Source: Pelotomaculum thermopropionicum SI (lineage in GTDB: Bacteria > Bacillota > Desulfotomaculia > Desulfotomaculales > Pelotomaculaceae). Taken from it: a stretch of DNA of 64,000 bases. The notes below the pieces were generated by a model. That model had not been told where the DNA came from, did not search any database, and worked only from the letters and a program-made list of their open reading frames with translations. The stretch covers positions 2,108,001-2,172,000 of the forward strand of contig AP009389.1 of the NCBI GenBank assembly GCA_000010565.1. The letters run 5' to 3'. Position numbers and translations under genes: made by a program. Shown piece after piece: positions 1 to 8,840 of the stretch (the first letter of the stretch is position 1; every line of letters starts with the position of its first letter).

Positions 1-1893
1 ATGCTTGTCAAGGTTGCCGCCCAAGAGGTTAAAAAGCCTCGAAAAATACTCTTTGAATATATCCGGGTAATTAAGTGCACCGGCCCCTCCTCGCTCGGAC
101 AAAATCACTCTGGCCAGTTCGAACCAGGCTTTATAGGGGCCAGACGGAGCCTTCTCGCCCTCCAGGATGAACAGCTTAACCAATCCGCTTTTAGCCCTTC
201 CCTCCCTGTTGCACCTGCCTGCCGCCTGGACAATCCTGTCCAGCGGCCCGACGGCCCTGTATACCAGCGGAAAATCCAGGTCCACCCCGGCTTCCACCAC
301 CTGGGTGCTCACAAGTAGTAAAGGCGATTTTGGGCCCGGCCTTTTGTTCAAATCCAGCCTGCGCCTGACCTCGTCCAATATTACCCTGCGGTGCGCCCCG
401 CACAGCAGGGTGGACAGATGAAAGCACTCCCTTCCCCGCCGGACCAGTTCGTCTACCAGCCGTATGGCTTCTTTCCTGGTGTTCATAATTACCAGTACCT
501 GTTCATGGCCGGCAAGTTCCTCCGCTAAATATTCCAGAGAAACCTGGCCGGGCAGCAGGCAATACTCCACCCTTTTAAGAAGCTCGAAGTGCTTCTGATA
601 GTCGGGAACTATTTCGGTAAACTCCATCCCCTGCACATCAGGCAAAAATTCTGAGTTGAACGCAGGCTGGGTTGCGGTCGACAGCACAACGGTTGTTCCG
701 TAGTTTTCCACCAGGTCTTTTAATACATCGAGTGTGGGTTTTAACAAGAGGGGCGGGAGAGTCTGAGCTTCATCGAAGATCAGAACGCTGTCGGCTATCC
801 TGTGTATTTTCCTGCACCTGGAGGGCTTATTAGAAAACAGGCTTTCCAGTAATTGGACGGTCGTGGTAACGATTACGGGAAGGTCCCAGTTCTCTTCGGC
901 CAATTGCAGGCGGAGCAATTGCGGGTCATCCGCTTCCTCATCGCCAACAGCAGGAACTGCCGTCTGGCTGTGGTATTCCAGAACAGCCTCGCTGCCCAGG
1001 ATTTCCCGGTATACCCTGGCATTCTGATCTATAATGCTTGTATAGGGCAGGACAAAAATAATTCTTCTTTTTTTATGGAAAATCGCGTGTCCGAGTGCAT
1101 AAGCCAGGGAACTTCTCGTTTTACCACCGCCGGTTGGCACCGTCAGGCGGTAAAAGCCGGGCTTTTTAGATGCTGCAGCAAGGCACGCTTCATAAACTTC
1201 TTTTCTTACCCGGTTCACTACCGTAGGGTTCCGGGCAGCTTTCTCAAGCAGCAATTTTTGATCCTGTTTAAGACGTTCAGCCAATTCTTCCAAGCTGGGG
1301 TGTTTTTCGCGCAGGCGTCTCTTTTCAGGGTAAAAATGGGCCTCGGTATCCAGCCTGTCCGCATCTAATAATGCCGAAAATACCATTCTGCCAAGCATCT
1401 CCAGTTGAATTGCGTCCAAATCCGGCCAGGATGCCGCGCGAGGAACTTGCAACAAACATTCGTTATACAGGGATTGAAGAAACAGATGCATCCTGGTCAG
1501 CATTTCCTTCGAGGTGTACGTTGAGATCTTGGACGAGTAATCGCCAGGCTCGGTTAACCCTGAATGATGGCCGTAAATGATCAGTCCTAAAAGGCATCGC
1601 AGTTGCTGGGGAAGCTGCAAACAGCCGGCCAGCGCTGCCCCCCAGGGGGAATGTGGCACCTTTTCGCCTCTGCCGCCTTGATCAACAACCTTCAAATATT
1701 CTTGAAAGCCCGGGTGGCACTTGCCAAGATCATGCAGCAGACCGGCCATCCATCCCAAAAAGGTAAAGCTTCCCCGGTAAAAAGGGGCGGTGAACCGGGA
1801 CGCCATTTCCGCAGCAGATATAAGATGCTCATCTAAAAGATGCCTGTTTCCAAGGCCGTTTTTGCTGTGAGAACAGTACTGCCCGTTAAACAT
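1..1893 (-). CDS. cas3: CRISPR-associated helicase/nuclease Cas3 (type I), 3' end beyond the window
   Basis: Partial gene of 631 codons, open to the left edge with no stop. Type I Cas3 is recruited by Cascade to unwind and shred invading DNA. The reading has an N-terminal HD nuclease motif (H54-D55 in LLHDLGK), a Walker A (GGGKT, residues 255-259), a DEAQ box (374-377) and a motif VI QxxGRxxR (Q556-R563), so it is an HD-helicase fusion in the usual order. The start is ATG at 1893 with AGGAGG eight to ten bases upstream. It lies 42 bp downstream of a WYL regulator on the same strand, so the two are probably co-transcribed; the remaining cas genes should lie left of the window. A cas3-first order would fit subtype I-C, but the subtype cannot be fixed from here. 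Confidence 0.93.
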   Translation of the reverse strand, partial: MFNGQYCSHSKNGLGNRHLLDEHLISAAEMASRFTAPFYRGSFTFLGWMAGLLHDLGKCHPGFQEYLKVVDQGGRGEKVPHSPWGAALAGCLQLPQQLRCLLGLIIYGHHSGLTEPGDYSSKISTYTSKEMLTRMHLFLQSLYNECLLQVPRAASWPDLDAIQLEMLGRMVFSALLDADRLDTEAHFYPEKRRLREKHPSLEELAERLKQDQKLLLEKAARNPTVVNRVRKEVYEACLAAASKKPGFYRLTVPTGGGKTRSSLAYALGHAIFHKKRRIIFVLPYTSIIDQNARVYREILGSEAVLEYHSQTAVPAVGDEEADDPQLLRLQLAEENWDLPVIVTTTVQLLESLFSNKPSRCRKIHRIADSVLIFDEAQTLPPLLLKPTLDVLKDLVENYGTTVVLSTATQPAFNSEFLPDVQGMEFTEIVPDYQKHFELLKRVEYCLLPGQVSLEYLAEELAGHEQVLVIMNTRKEAIRLVDELVRRGRECFHLSTLLCGAHRRVILDEVRRRLDLNKRPGPKSPLLLVSTQVVEAGVDLDFPLVYRAVGPLDRIVQAAGRCNREGRAKSGLVKLFILEGEKAPSGPYKAWFELARVILSERGGAGALNYPDIFKEYFSRLFNLLGGNLDKH

Positions 1894-1935
1894 CCTTGAT
1901 ATCCTCCTAATACACCTGCTTTGCTAAACAGGCCT

Positions 1936-2946
1936 TCACTGCCCGGGCCGGTAGACCCGGGCGACCCTTTCCGCCATCGCGCGCATTTCTTCCCGCAGCC
2001 ACTGCGGCTCCAGCACCTCCACCATGTCCCCCCACTGAAGAAGCCAGCCCGTCATTTCGGCAAGGCCGCATACCTCAAAGGAAACCACCGCCGAACCGCC
2101 GGGGAGCTCTTCTTCAATTTTCTGGGAAGGGTGATAGAGGACGTTTCTCACCCGGTGGGCAATCCTTTTGTCAAATTTAATTACCACCCGGCACACTTTC
2201 CCGTCGTTGATGACGCCCCAGCTCGAAGCCATATAACCGGTAAGGGTGAAATCCGCAGGATATTCAAAATGTTCGCCGGTGTACGGAAAGACATCCTTAA
2301 TCTGATCGACCCGGAAAACCCGGATGTCGTTTCTTTTCCTGCACCGCCCGACCAGGTACCAGTTCTGGTGCTTGCAGATCAGGCCGTAAGGCTCCACCAC
2401 CCGCTCGGTTTCCTCACCGCTGTGGGTGGTGTAATACCAGATTTTTACCCGGTGGGAATCTTTAATAGACTGCACGAGAACGGCAAAAAGGCCGCCCACC
2501 TTCTCCGGCTCGGCCAGGGTCTCTTCCACGATGTGGATGCGTTTCTGCAGCTTTTCTACTGCCAGTTCTTTGGGATCGTAGTGGTACTTGAAGAGGGTGG
2601 ATACGAGGGCGTCTTTAATTTCGTTGAGGTGGCCGGAAAGGGCGGAACCTTTCTGCTGGAGCAGGCTCAAAAAAATGACCGTTGCCTTCTCCGGGCTTAA
2701 ACTGGGCAGGTAGCCGGATTCTATGCGCACGCGCACGGCTTTGCCGTTCTCCTGGCGCACCAGCGGAACGCGCAGGTAATTTTCGATGGTGTTTAAGTCC
2801 CGGTAGACCTGGCGCTCGCTCACTTCAAACTTCTCAGCAAGTTCTTTGACGGTGACGCCGCCGTAAGGGGTCTTTTTGTTGAGCCAGTCGACAATCATGT
2901 TCAGCCTTAAGCCCCGCGAGGCGTCTTTTTTCACTTTACCCGGCAT
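1936..2946 (-). CDS. HTH-WYL domain transcriptional regulator
   Basis: 336 aa. An N-terminal winged HTH (about residues 14-58, VKELAEKFEVSERQVYRDL) is followed by a linker and a WYL domain carrying the name-giving W196-Y197-L198 and the RVFRVDQI stretch just after. WYL domains sense ligands, probably nucleic-acid or nucleotide signals, and many are linked to CRISPR and other defence loci. The start ATG at 2946 has GGAGG nine bases upstream. It is the first gene of the leftward unit that continues into cas3, so its likely role is control of the CRISPR-Cas operon and of itself; that role is inferred from position. Confidence 0.9.
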   Translation of the reverse strand: MPGKVKKDASRGLRLNMIVDWLNKKTPYGGVTVKELAEKFEVSERQVYRDLNTIENYLRVPLVRQENGKAVRVRIESGYLPSLSPEKATVIFLSLLQQKGSALSGHLNEIKDALVSTLFKYHYDPKELAVEKLQKRIHIVEETLAEPEKVGGLFAVLVQSIKDSHRVKIWYYTTHSGEETERVVEPYGLICKHQNWYLVGRCRKRNDIRVFRVDQIKDVFPYTGEHFEYPADFTLTGYMASSWGVINDGKVCRVVIKFDKRIAHRVRNVLYHPSQKIEEELPGGSAVVSFEVCGLAEMTGWLLQWGDMVEVLEPQWLREEMRAMAERVARVYRPGQ

Positions 2947-3046
2947 GACGAACCTCCGGCCGATTTGTAATTTATCCTAAATAATTTTCGCCAAAATACC
3001 ACAATTTACCTGCCGGAAATTTATTTTTCGGGGCGCCGGGCCTGCC

Positions 3047-3988
3047 TTACCTGCAGTAAACGCACCGGTCCAGCCCTTTCACCCAGCCGGTCCAGGAGGA
3101 GTCGCCATCTTCCCGCCCCGCTGCAGCGCGGGAGAACATGTCCGCCTGGGCGTCCAGCAGGTCGAGCTGGTGCAGCAGGGCCGCCTCCAAAAACTTGGGC
3201 CGCTTGGGGGACTGCCACTCGTAGCGCCCGTGGTGGCTGGTAATCATGTGCAGAAGCTTTAAGCGCAGGTCCGCCGGGAAGCCCGGCACACCGGCAATGG
3301 CGCGGTCTAAAAACAGCACGCCGGAAACAATATGCCCTAAAAGACGCCCCTCGTCGGTCTGCTCCACGGTGCCGCGGCAGCGGTATTCCTGCACCTTGCC
3401 GATGTCGTGCAGGATGGCCCCGGCCACCAGAAGGTCCCGGTCTGCGCCCGGATAGTCTTTAACCACGCCGTCGGCCGCCGAAGCTACCGTGACGCTGTGG
3501 ACCAAAAGCCCGCCCAATAGGGCATGATGGTACTGGGCAGCGGCAGGAGCCCGGCTGAAGGCTTCGTAAAAGTCCTGTTTTGAAAAAATATGCGTTAAGA
3601 GCGCCTTTAAGTAGGGCTGGGTTAAAGAATCAATTAGCTGCATAAGCTTCATTTCGGCCTCCTCCAGCCTTCCTGCGGAAGGGATGAACTTTGCCGGGTC
3701 AATCCGGCCATTTTCTTTGACAATTGAATCGATCCGCAACTGCACGGAACCGTTGTATGCCACGGCCAGCGCCTCAACGGTAACAATATCCCCCGCCTTC
3801 AGGCGGGAGTCTGCTTCCTCGGCCCCTTCCCAGAGCCGCCCCTCAACGCTGCCGGTGCGATCGGCCAGAGTAACGGCCAGGAAATGTCCCGGCGCCTCCC
3901 GGTAGGGAAGAAGTTTTTTTGCTTTAAGCGCGAAAGTTCCTTGTACGGTTGCCCCGGGACAAATCTGGTTAACAAGCAGTTCTGCCAT
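3047..3988 (-). CDS. YhaM-like 3'-5' exoribonuclease (OB-fold + HD domain)
   Basis: 313 aa. The N-terminal 90 residues read as an OB-fold (nucleic-acid binding). The C-terminal half is an HD phosphohydrolase domain with H154-H155, H164, H194-D195 (AILHDIGK) and a distal HMITSHHG. This order is that of YhaM, a Mn-dependent 3'-5' exonuclease for RNA and single-stranded DNA, and the length (B. subtilis 314 aa) agrees. ATG at 3988 follows GGAGG with a seven-base spacer. The gene stands alone between a small gap and the WYL regulator; nothing indicates an operon with cas3. Confidence 0.85.
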   Translation of the reverse strand: MAELLVNQICPGATVQGTFALKAKKLLPYREAPGHFLAVTLADRTGSVEGRLWEGAEEADSRLKAGDIVTVEALAVAYNGSVQLRIDSIVKENGRIDPAKFIPSAGRLEEAEMKLMQLIDSLTQPYLKALLTHIFSKQDFYEAFSRAPAAAQYHHALLGGLLVHSVTVASAADGVVKDYPGADRDLLVAGAILHDIGKVQEYRCRGTVEQTDEGRLLGHIVSGVLFLDRAIAGVPGFPADLRLKLLHMITSHHGRYEWQSPKRPKFLEAALLHQLDLLDAQADMFSRAAAGREDGDSSWTGWVKGLDRCVYCR

Positions 3989-4056
3989 TTAAGGACCTCC
4001 ATAAGGGCTAGTAGTTCCCTAAAATTTTTATATCCGGAGTAAAAGCTACTAAACAG

Positions 4057-5046
4057 CTACAGTCGCGCCGCCCGCCGCCGGTTCGGGTTGCTCAAACGGC
4101 CGCCCCTGCCCTGCACCCCCCTTTCCGTGCCGGCAAAAACGGCCAGGTGGATTACCCTGCCGTCCAGGAGTAAACAGGAGCCAATCACTCCCTCAGCCTT
4201 TATGCGCAGGTCTTCGCCAAGGCCGATGGAAGGAAAGCGCGCCACTCCGGCGGCAGCTATTTTTTTCAGCAACCGCTCCGCTGCACCCTTTTTAGCCTCC
4301 TTCTTGTCCTGGCCGGCCTGTTCCAGAGCATCCAGGGCGTAGCTTTCAATCATCTTCGGGTACATCTTGTGCAAAACCGCCGGACTGTCGAAAACGTCAA
4401 GGCAGATAAAATGCCCGTTAATAAAAGCTGCCACACCCACCTGTCCTTCCATGGGTGAAAAGGCCGAACGGAACTTTTCCAGCTTATCCGCATAGCTTTC
4501 GTATATTCCATTAACCGCCCTGGTAGGGGATTCCGCCCCCATTTCCGTTTGCTTACGCTCCACCTCATCCCAGATGGCACCCTGGTCCGCACTGAAAACC
4601 CCGTGTGAATAGAGGTTATAGGCCACCTGCGCAGATTTCTGGGCGCGCAGGCGGGTATAGGAGAAGCGGCCCCCCGTGAATTTTTCCGAAACGTAACACC
4701 AGCGGCCTTCCTCTACACAACTCACCGGTATTCTCAGCTCACTGCGGGCTGCCACCAGAATGCTGGCATTAACCACCCGGTTCTGTTTGGCCCCGGCAAG
4801 AATCTCCCCGTCAATGAGAAGGACGGGCAGGCCGCCCTTATTGATCGCCAGAATTTCATTTACCCTGCCGGCTTCGCTCACCTCTTGCAACTCGAACTGA
4901 CCCTGCGCCATAGCTTCGTCCAACAAAAGGTAACCGGGTTCACGAAACTTCGTCCCGAGCAGCGGAAAAATAGTTAGATTCCCGCAAGCCTGCGGCTCAC
5001 CCAACCGCAATGTACCCAGGAATTCCTCCAAAACCGTCACGCCCAC
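4057..5046 (-). CDS. ARPP-1/DUF6569-like protein of unknown function
   Basis: 329 aa, soluble, no signal peptide. The sequence resembles the ARPP-1 (DUF6569) family: an N-terminal beta-rich part with VLLIDGEILAGAKQNRVVN, then SYTRLRAQKSAQVAYNL and a C-terminal repeat of the fold with GHFICLDVF. The family has no established activity; it was named for neighbourhood with ADP-ribosyl- and phosphatase-type genes. The start is GTG: the first (5046) is only three bases after GGAG, while the GTG at 5040 has better spacing and may be the true start. The gene is monocistronic between two intergenic gaps. Confidence 0.6.
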   Translation of the reverse strand: MGVTVLEEFLGTLRLGEPQACGNLTIFPLLGTKFREPGYLLLDEAMAQGQFELQEVSEAGRVNEILAINKGGLPVLLIDGEILAGAKQNRVVNASILVAARSELRIPVSCVEEGRWCYVSEKFTGGRFSYTRLRAQKSAQVAYNLYSHGVFSADQGAIWDEVERKQTEMGAESPTRAVNGIYESYADKLEKFRSAFSPMEGQVGVAAFINGHFICLDVFDSPAVLHKMYPKMIESYALDALEQAGQDKKEAKKGAAERLLKKIAAAGVARFPSIGLGEDLRIKAEGVIGSCLLLDGRVIHLAVFAGTERGVQGRGGRLSNPNRRRAARL

Positions 5047-5196
5047 CAGCTCCTTTAAAAATTTCCTGACCTGATTGTAGCAGGCGGCCGTGACACATGC
5101 TTGTCATTCAAAAAATGCGTTTAATCCTTTCATTGATGAATTGCCTCACAGCGCAAGACAGGCCGAAGCCTTGCCTGCCGTAGACCGGGTTTCATC

Positions 5197-5224
5197 ACAA
5201 AAATGGAATATATTGCATATAATA
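5197..5224 (+). promoter_or_regulatory. candidate promoter for multicopper oxidase/SOD pair (sigma-K-like or sigma-A)
   Basis: AC at 5197-5198, a 17-base gap, then CATATAATA at 5216-5224, which fits the sigma-K pattern AC-N16/17-CATAnnnTA. The same bases contain a perfect TATAAT (5218-5223) but no good TTGACA upstream, so a housekeeping promoter cannot be excluded. It lies 74 bp before the multicopper oxidase start. Confidence 0.4.
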
Positions 5225-5297
5225 CATAAAATTAAAATCTTACTGCTTCACTATGGGGAAATAGCCAGAAAAAAAAATTTATTGCGAGGGGGTCAAT

Positions 5298-6854
5298 ATG
5301 CCCAAAAGATATTTCTGGAGTTTATTTGCCACAGACGGTTTTATAAACCTGCCCACCGATCCCACGGGGACTGCGCCCCGTGAAAAGGTTTACGTTTTCG
5401 GCTTTGTAGGAGGGCTGTTCAAAACCCAGCCAATCGACGTCATGGGCAGGCCCACGGGCCCTGTCAAAACAGTCAACCCGCAATTCGATCCGGCCATACC
5501 GGAAAACCTGGATAAACTGAGGGGAACGGCAGTAATCCCGGCACCAAGGATCGATCTGGAAGTCGGCGACGAGCTTTACCTTACTCTCACCAACCTCGGG
5601 TTCTTTCTCACCGAACCGCCGATACTGGACGTTCACACCATCCATATTCACGGGGCTCACATAGCCACCCAGCTCGACGGCGTCCCTGAAACATCATTTG
5701 GCTTGCCCGTAACTCCGCCAGGCATGCCCGGCATTACCATAACCTACTATTTTAAACCGGAACGGCCCGGCACCTATTTCTATCACTGCCACCAGGAGGC
5801 TTCCGAGCATATCCAGATGGGCATGTACGGAGCGCTGATCGTCTATCCCTCCATGGAAAGCCTGGCCAGGGCCGGTATTCGCAAAGATCCCAAAACCGGC
5901 GAGTGGTTCTTTCACGGGGTACGGCAGGTACAGATTCCAAGAACGGCCACCAACAGGAACTTCGCCTACGACGACATCAATACTTTCTTCAACAGCGACT
6001 GGGTCCTGCTCTTTTCAGACATTGACTCCGCCTGGCACAGGGCGGTTTTCGAGCAGGCCGATTTCAACCCCGTAAACTACAAGCCCGACTGGTGGCTGGT
6101 AAACGGCCGCGCCTTCCCGGACACACTGCTGCCGGTCAGCCTGCCTGAAGACCTTGTGCCCGGCTTCGGTTACAGCATCCCGGCAGGGTATGAAACCTAC
6201 GTCAGGGTTTCTACAGGTGCCGGCGGCATCAAACCGCCCGACAAATTCCTTTTGCGCATGAGCAATCTGGGCTATCAGCCGGTTCCTTTCCACGTTCACG
6301 GCTGGCACGGTCTAATAATCGGCAAGGATACAGACCCGAGGGTGGCCGACATGAAAAACCCCGCCCACCAGATGAACTTCACCACCCTGGTCGGCTCCGG
6401 GGAAAGCTATGACGTTCTCTACACCGCCGATGACAAGCGGGACCTTTACGCAGATTATATATTCTGCGGCAAGGCCGGTTTCCCGTCCTTAAAGCAGCAG
6501 ATAGAGGAAGCCACCGCCAGGTCAATTGCAGCCGGTACATTTATTCCTCCGTTCCCGGGAGCAACCGATCTGTGGGCCGCTATCATCCTGGAAACCGGTC
6601 TGAAACAGGGTAATTTCATTCCGCCGTACAACTGGGCAGCCTGGAACTACGGTTCCGGCGAGGCCGACGGCTTTTTCTTCCCGCAGTTCTATTTAGCCCA
6701 CAATCATGATGATTACAAAGTCACGAACAACGGCGTCTATCCGGGCGGCCAGTTGATATTTATCGAGACCGACTACCCCGGATCAAATTACAAGGCAACT
6801 CCGCCCATAGTAAAGGAACGGCCCCATGTCTGCCCGAAAAAGCCGATACCATGA
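5298..6854 (+). CDS. multicopper oxidase (laccase/CotA-like)
   Basis: 518 aa. Copper-oxidase motifs are visible: HTIHIHG (H113, H116, H118), HCHQEASEHIQMGM (H163, C164, H165, H171, M176, a type-1/type-3 copper site) and FHVHGWHG (H332, H334, H337), with a further HNH near the C-terminus. The HCH...GM motif sits in the N-terminal cupredoxin domain rather than the last one, unlike CotA. No Sec/Tat signal peptide is present, which suits a cytoplasmic or spore-coat enzyme. ATG at 5298 follows GAGGGGG. A superoxide dismutase starts 30 bp downstream, so the two form an operon; in an anaerobe this suggests spore-coat or oxygen-defence use (inference). Manganese oxidation is another option. Confidence 0.88.
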   Translation: MPKRYFWSLFATDGFINLPTDPTGTAPREKVYVFGFVGGLFKTQPIDVMGRPTGPVKTVNPQFDPAIPENLDKLRGTAVIPAPRIDLEVGDELYLTLTNLGFFLTEPPILDVHTIHIHGAHIATQLDGVPETSFGLPVTPPGMPGITITYYFKPERPGTYFYHCHQEASEHIQMGMYGALIVYPSMESLARAGIRKDPKTGEWFFHGVRQVQIPRTATNRNFAYDDINTFFNSDWVLLFSDIDSAWHRAVFEQADFNPVNYKPDWWLVNGRAFPDTLLPVSLPEDLVPGFGYSIPAGYETYVRVSTGAGGIKPPDKFLLRMSNLGYQPVPFHVHGWHGLIIGKDTDPRVADMKNPAHQMNFTTLVGSGESYDVLYTADDKRDLYADYIFCGKAGFPSLKQQIEEATARSIAAGTFIPPFPGATDLWAAIILETGLKQGNFIPPYNWAAWNYGSGEADGFFFPQFYLAHNHDDYKVTNNGVYPGGQLIFIETDYPGSNYKATPPIVKERPHVCPKKPIP

Positions 6855-6884
6855 ATATATATAAAATAAAAGCGGGGGTGTGCC

Positions 6885-7529
6885 ATGCAATATCCGATGG
6901 TGCCGCCGGGCGGCCACAGGCTGCCGCCATTGCCCTACCCGTACAATGCACTCGAACCTGTAATCAGCCCGGCAACATTGAGGTTTCACCACGATTACCA
7001 CCATAAATCTTACGTTGAAGGCCTGAACAAAGCCGAGCTGAATCTGGCAGAGGCGCGCCAGAAGAGGGATTTTTCGCTGATAAAGCACTGGGAGCGCGAA
7101 CTTGCCTTCCACGGCTCCGGGCACATACTGCACAGCATTTACTGGACCGTCATGGCGCCCGCCGGCAGCGGCGGGCAGCCCGGGGCCCTTACGCAAAATT
7201 TAATAACCGCATATTTCGACGGCCTGCCTTCCTTTCAGGAGCAGTTCAGCGAGGCGGCAATAAACGTGGAAGCTTCCGGCTGGGCAATGCTGGTTTGGCA
7301 GCCCGCCTGGAACCGCCTTGAAATATTAAACTCCGAGAAGCATCAGAACCTGACTCAATGGGGCGGCATTCCCATCCTGGTAATAGACGCGTGGGAACAT
7401 GCCTACTACCTGGACTACCAAAACCGCCGGGCAGATTACGTTAAAGCCTGGTGGCAACTGGTCAACTGGTACGAAGTTGAAAGAAGGCTTCTTCTGGCAT
7501 CACAGGCGCACATGCCGCTGACAATTTAA
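6885..7529 (+). CDS. Fe/Mn superoxide dismutase
   Basis: 214 aa. All four metal ligands of the Fe/Mn-SOD family are in place: H35 (RFHHDYHH), H83 (ILHSIYW), D168 and H172 (DAWEHAYYLDY). The active-site W-x-V-W-Q-P around residues 133-140 is also family-like. A proline-rich N-terminal extension of about ten residues (PMVPPGGHRLPPLPYP) precedes the usual start of the fold. ATG at 6885 is preceded by GGGGGTG. Second gene of the multicopper-oxidase operon. In several clostridia SodA is a spore-coat protein, which matches the pairing; that link is an inference here. Confidence 0.93.
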   Translation: MQYPMVPPGGHRLPPLPYPYNALEPVISPATLRFHHDYHHKSYVEGLNKAELNLAEARQKRDFSLIKHWERELAFHGSGHILHSIYWTVMAPAGSGGQPGALTQNLITAYFDGLPSFQEQFSEAAINVEASGWAMLVWQPAWNRLEILNSEKHQNLTQWGGIPILVIDAWEHAYYLDYQNRRADYVKAWWQLVNWYEVERRLLLASQAHMPLTI

Positions 7530-7633
7530 TATAAGAAAAAAGGTTTGACAAGCTTTCCCTGGCCCGGATAAAATTTTGTCAACAACGGCCTTTGTGCTGC
7601 GGCAAAGACATACAGGGAAGGATTGGTACGAGG

Positions 7634-8773
7634 ATGTTAAAGTTTTCTGAGCAGCAGGAACTGGTAAGAAAAGCGGCCAGGGACTTCGCCGAGAATGAAA
7701 TTGCGCCTTTAGCGCAAAAATTTGACGAAGAGGATATCTGCCCGGTCGAGCTGTTCAAAGAAACGGCCCGGCTCGGTTTCAACGGCGTTTTTGTACCTGC
7801 GGAGTATGGCGGGGCAGGCCTGGGCTGTACCGAAATGGCCATTATCCTCGAGGAGACAGGCCGTTACTCCGCAGGTTTTGCCGTAAGCCTGGTAGCCCAC
7901 TACATGGGTACCTACGCCATCATGACCTGGGGAACTGAAGAGCAAAAACGAAAATACCTCCCGGCGCTATGTTCAGGCTCTTTCGGAGGCTTTTCACTGA
8001 CCGAGCCGGGGGGAGGCTCGGACTTCTCCGGCCAAAAAACCAGCGCAAGGCTGGCCGACGGTAAATGGGTCTTAAACGGCCGCAAATGCTTTATCACCAA
8101 CTCGCACTGCATGGATGTCAACGTGGTAACGGCCCGCACCGGGGAAGACGCCGAAGGGCGCCCTCAAATATCGGTTTTCATCATTGAAGGAAACGCTCCC
8201 GGCCATGCTCCCGGGCGTAAAGAAAAAAAGGCCGGCTTAAGGGGTTCCTGCACCGGAGATATCGTTTTAAACAACGTGCAACTGCCGCAAAGCTGCCTGC
8301 TCGGTAAACCCGGCGAAGGCATTAAAATTGCCCTCGGCACTTTGAGCGGGATGGGCAGGTGCGGGACGGCGGCCGTTGCGCTGGGCATCCTGCGGGGATG
8401 CCTGGAGGAGTCGGTAAAATTTGCCAGAAACCGGGTAATTTACGGGAAACCTCTCTCCAAACTGACAAACATCCAGTTCATCATTGCCCAAAACCGCACC
8501 GACTACGAGGCGGCCAGACTGATGACCTACAACGCCGCCGGCATGAGGGACGCCGGCATGCCGTGCGGCGCAGAAATGTCGATGGCTAAGTTTTTTGCTT
8601 CCGAAGCCGCCGTCAACGCGGCAAGGCGGACCATGGAACTGATGGGAGGTTACGGTGTGATTACCGACTACCCGGTCAGCCGCTACCTGCGGGATGCGGT
8701 GTCAGCCATTCCGGCCTGTGGAACTTCACATATAATGCAAATAATTATTGCTGAAAACGAACTGAAAAAATAA
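7634..8773 (+). CDS. acyl-CoA dehydrogenase family flavoprotein lacking the usual catalytic glutamate
   Basis: 379 aa from ATG 7634 (a start at 7592 would add 14 atypical residues). It oxidises acyl-CoA to enoyl-CoA, or runs in reverse, with FAD, passing electrons to ETF. The FAD/substrate motif GFSLTEPGGGSDF and the C-terminal GGYGVITDYPVSRYLRDA are classic. Where the family has YEGT with the catalytic Glu, this protein has PACGT, so Cys362 replaces it; the alternative isovaleryl-CoA-type Glu in helix G is Gly here. The reaction may therefore differ from plain alpha,beta-dehydrogenation. It heads an operon with etfB and etfA, the likely electron acceptor. Confidence 0.88.
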   Translation: MLKFSEQQELVRKAARDFAENEIAPLAQKFDEEDICPVELFKETARLGFNGVFVPAEYGGAGLGCTEMAIILEETGRYSAGFAVSLVAHYMGTYAIMTWGTEEQKRKYLPALCSGSFGGFSLTEPGGGSDFSGQKTSARLADGKWVLNGRKCFITNSHCMDVNVVTARTGEDAEGRPQISVFIIEGNAPGHAPGRKEKKAGLRGSCTGDIVLNNVQLPQSCLLGKPGEGIKIALGTLSGMGRCGTAAVALGILRGCLEESVKFARNRVIYGKPLSKLTNIQFIIAQNRTDYEAARLMTYNAAGMRDAGMPCGAEMSMAKFFASEAAVNAARRTMELMGGYGVITDYPVSRYLRDAVSAIPACGTSHIMQIIIAENELKK

Positions 8774-8840
8774 TTTTTTGGAAAATGCAGGGCCGGAAAC
8801 GGCCCCGGAAACATTTACTGCAGCGGAGGAATCGACAAAA

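Noticed and set aside
1-318. Plus-strand ORFs in 1-1836, such as a 171-aa frame at 853-1368
   Set aside because: They are antisense shadows of cas3; the minus-strand reading has every Cas3 motif in one frame.
1921-2700. 259-aa plus-strand frame
   Set aside because: Antisense to the WYL regulator; no ribosome site or family match.
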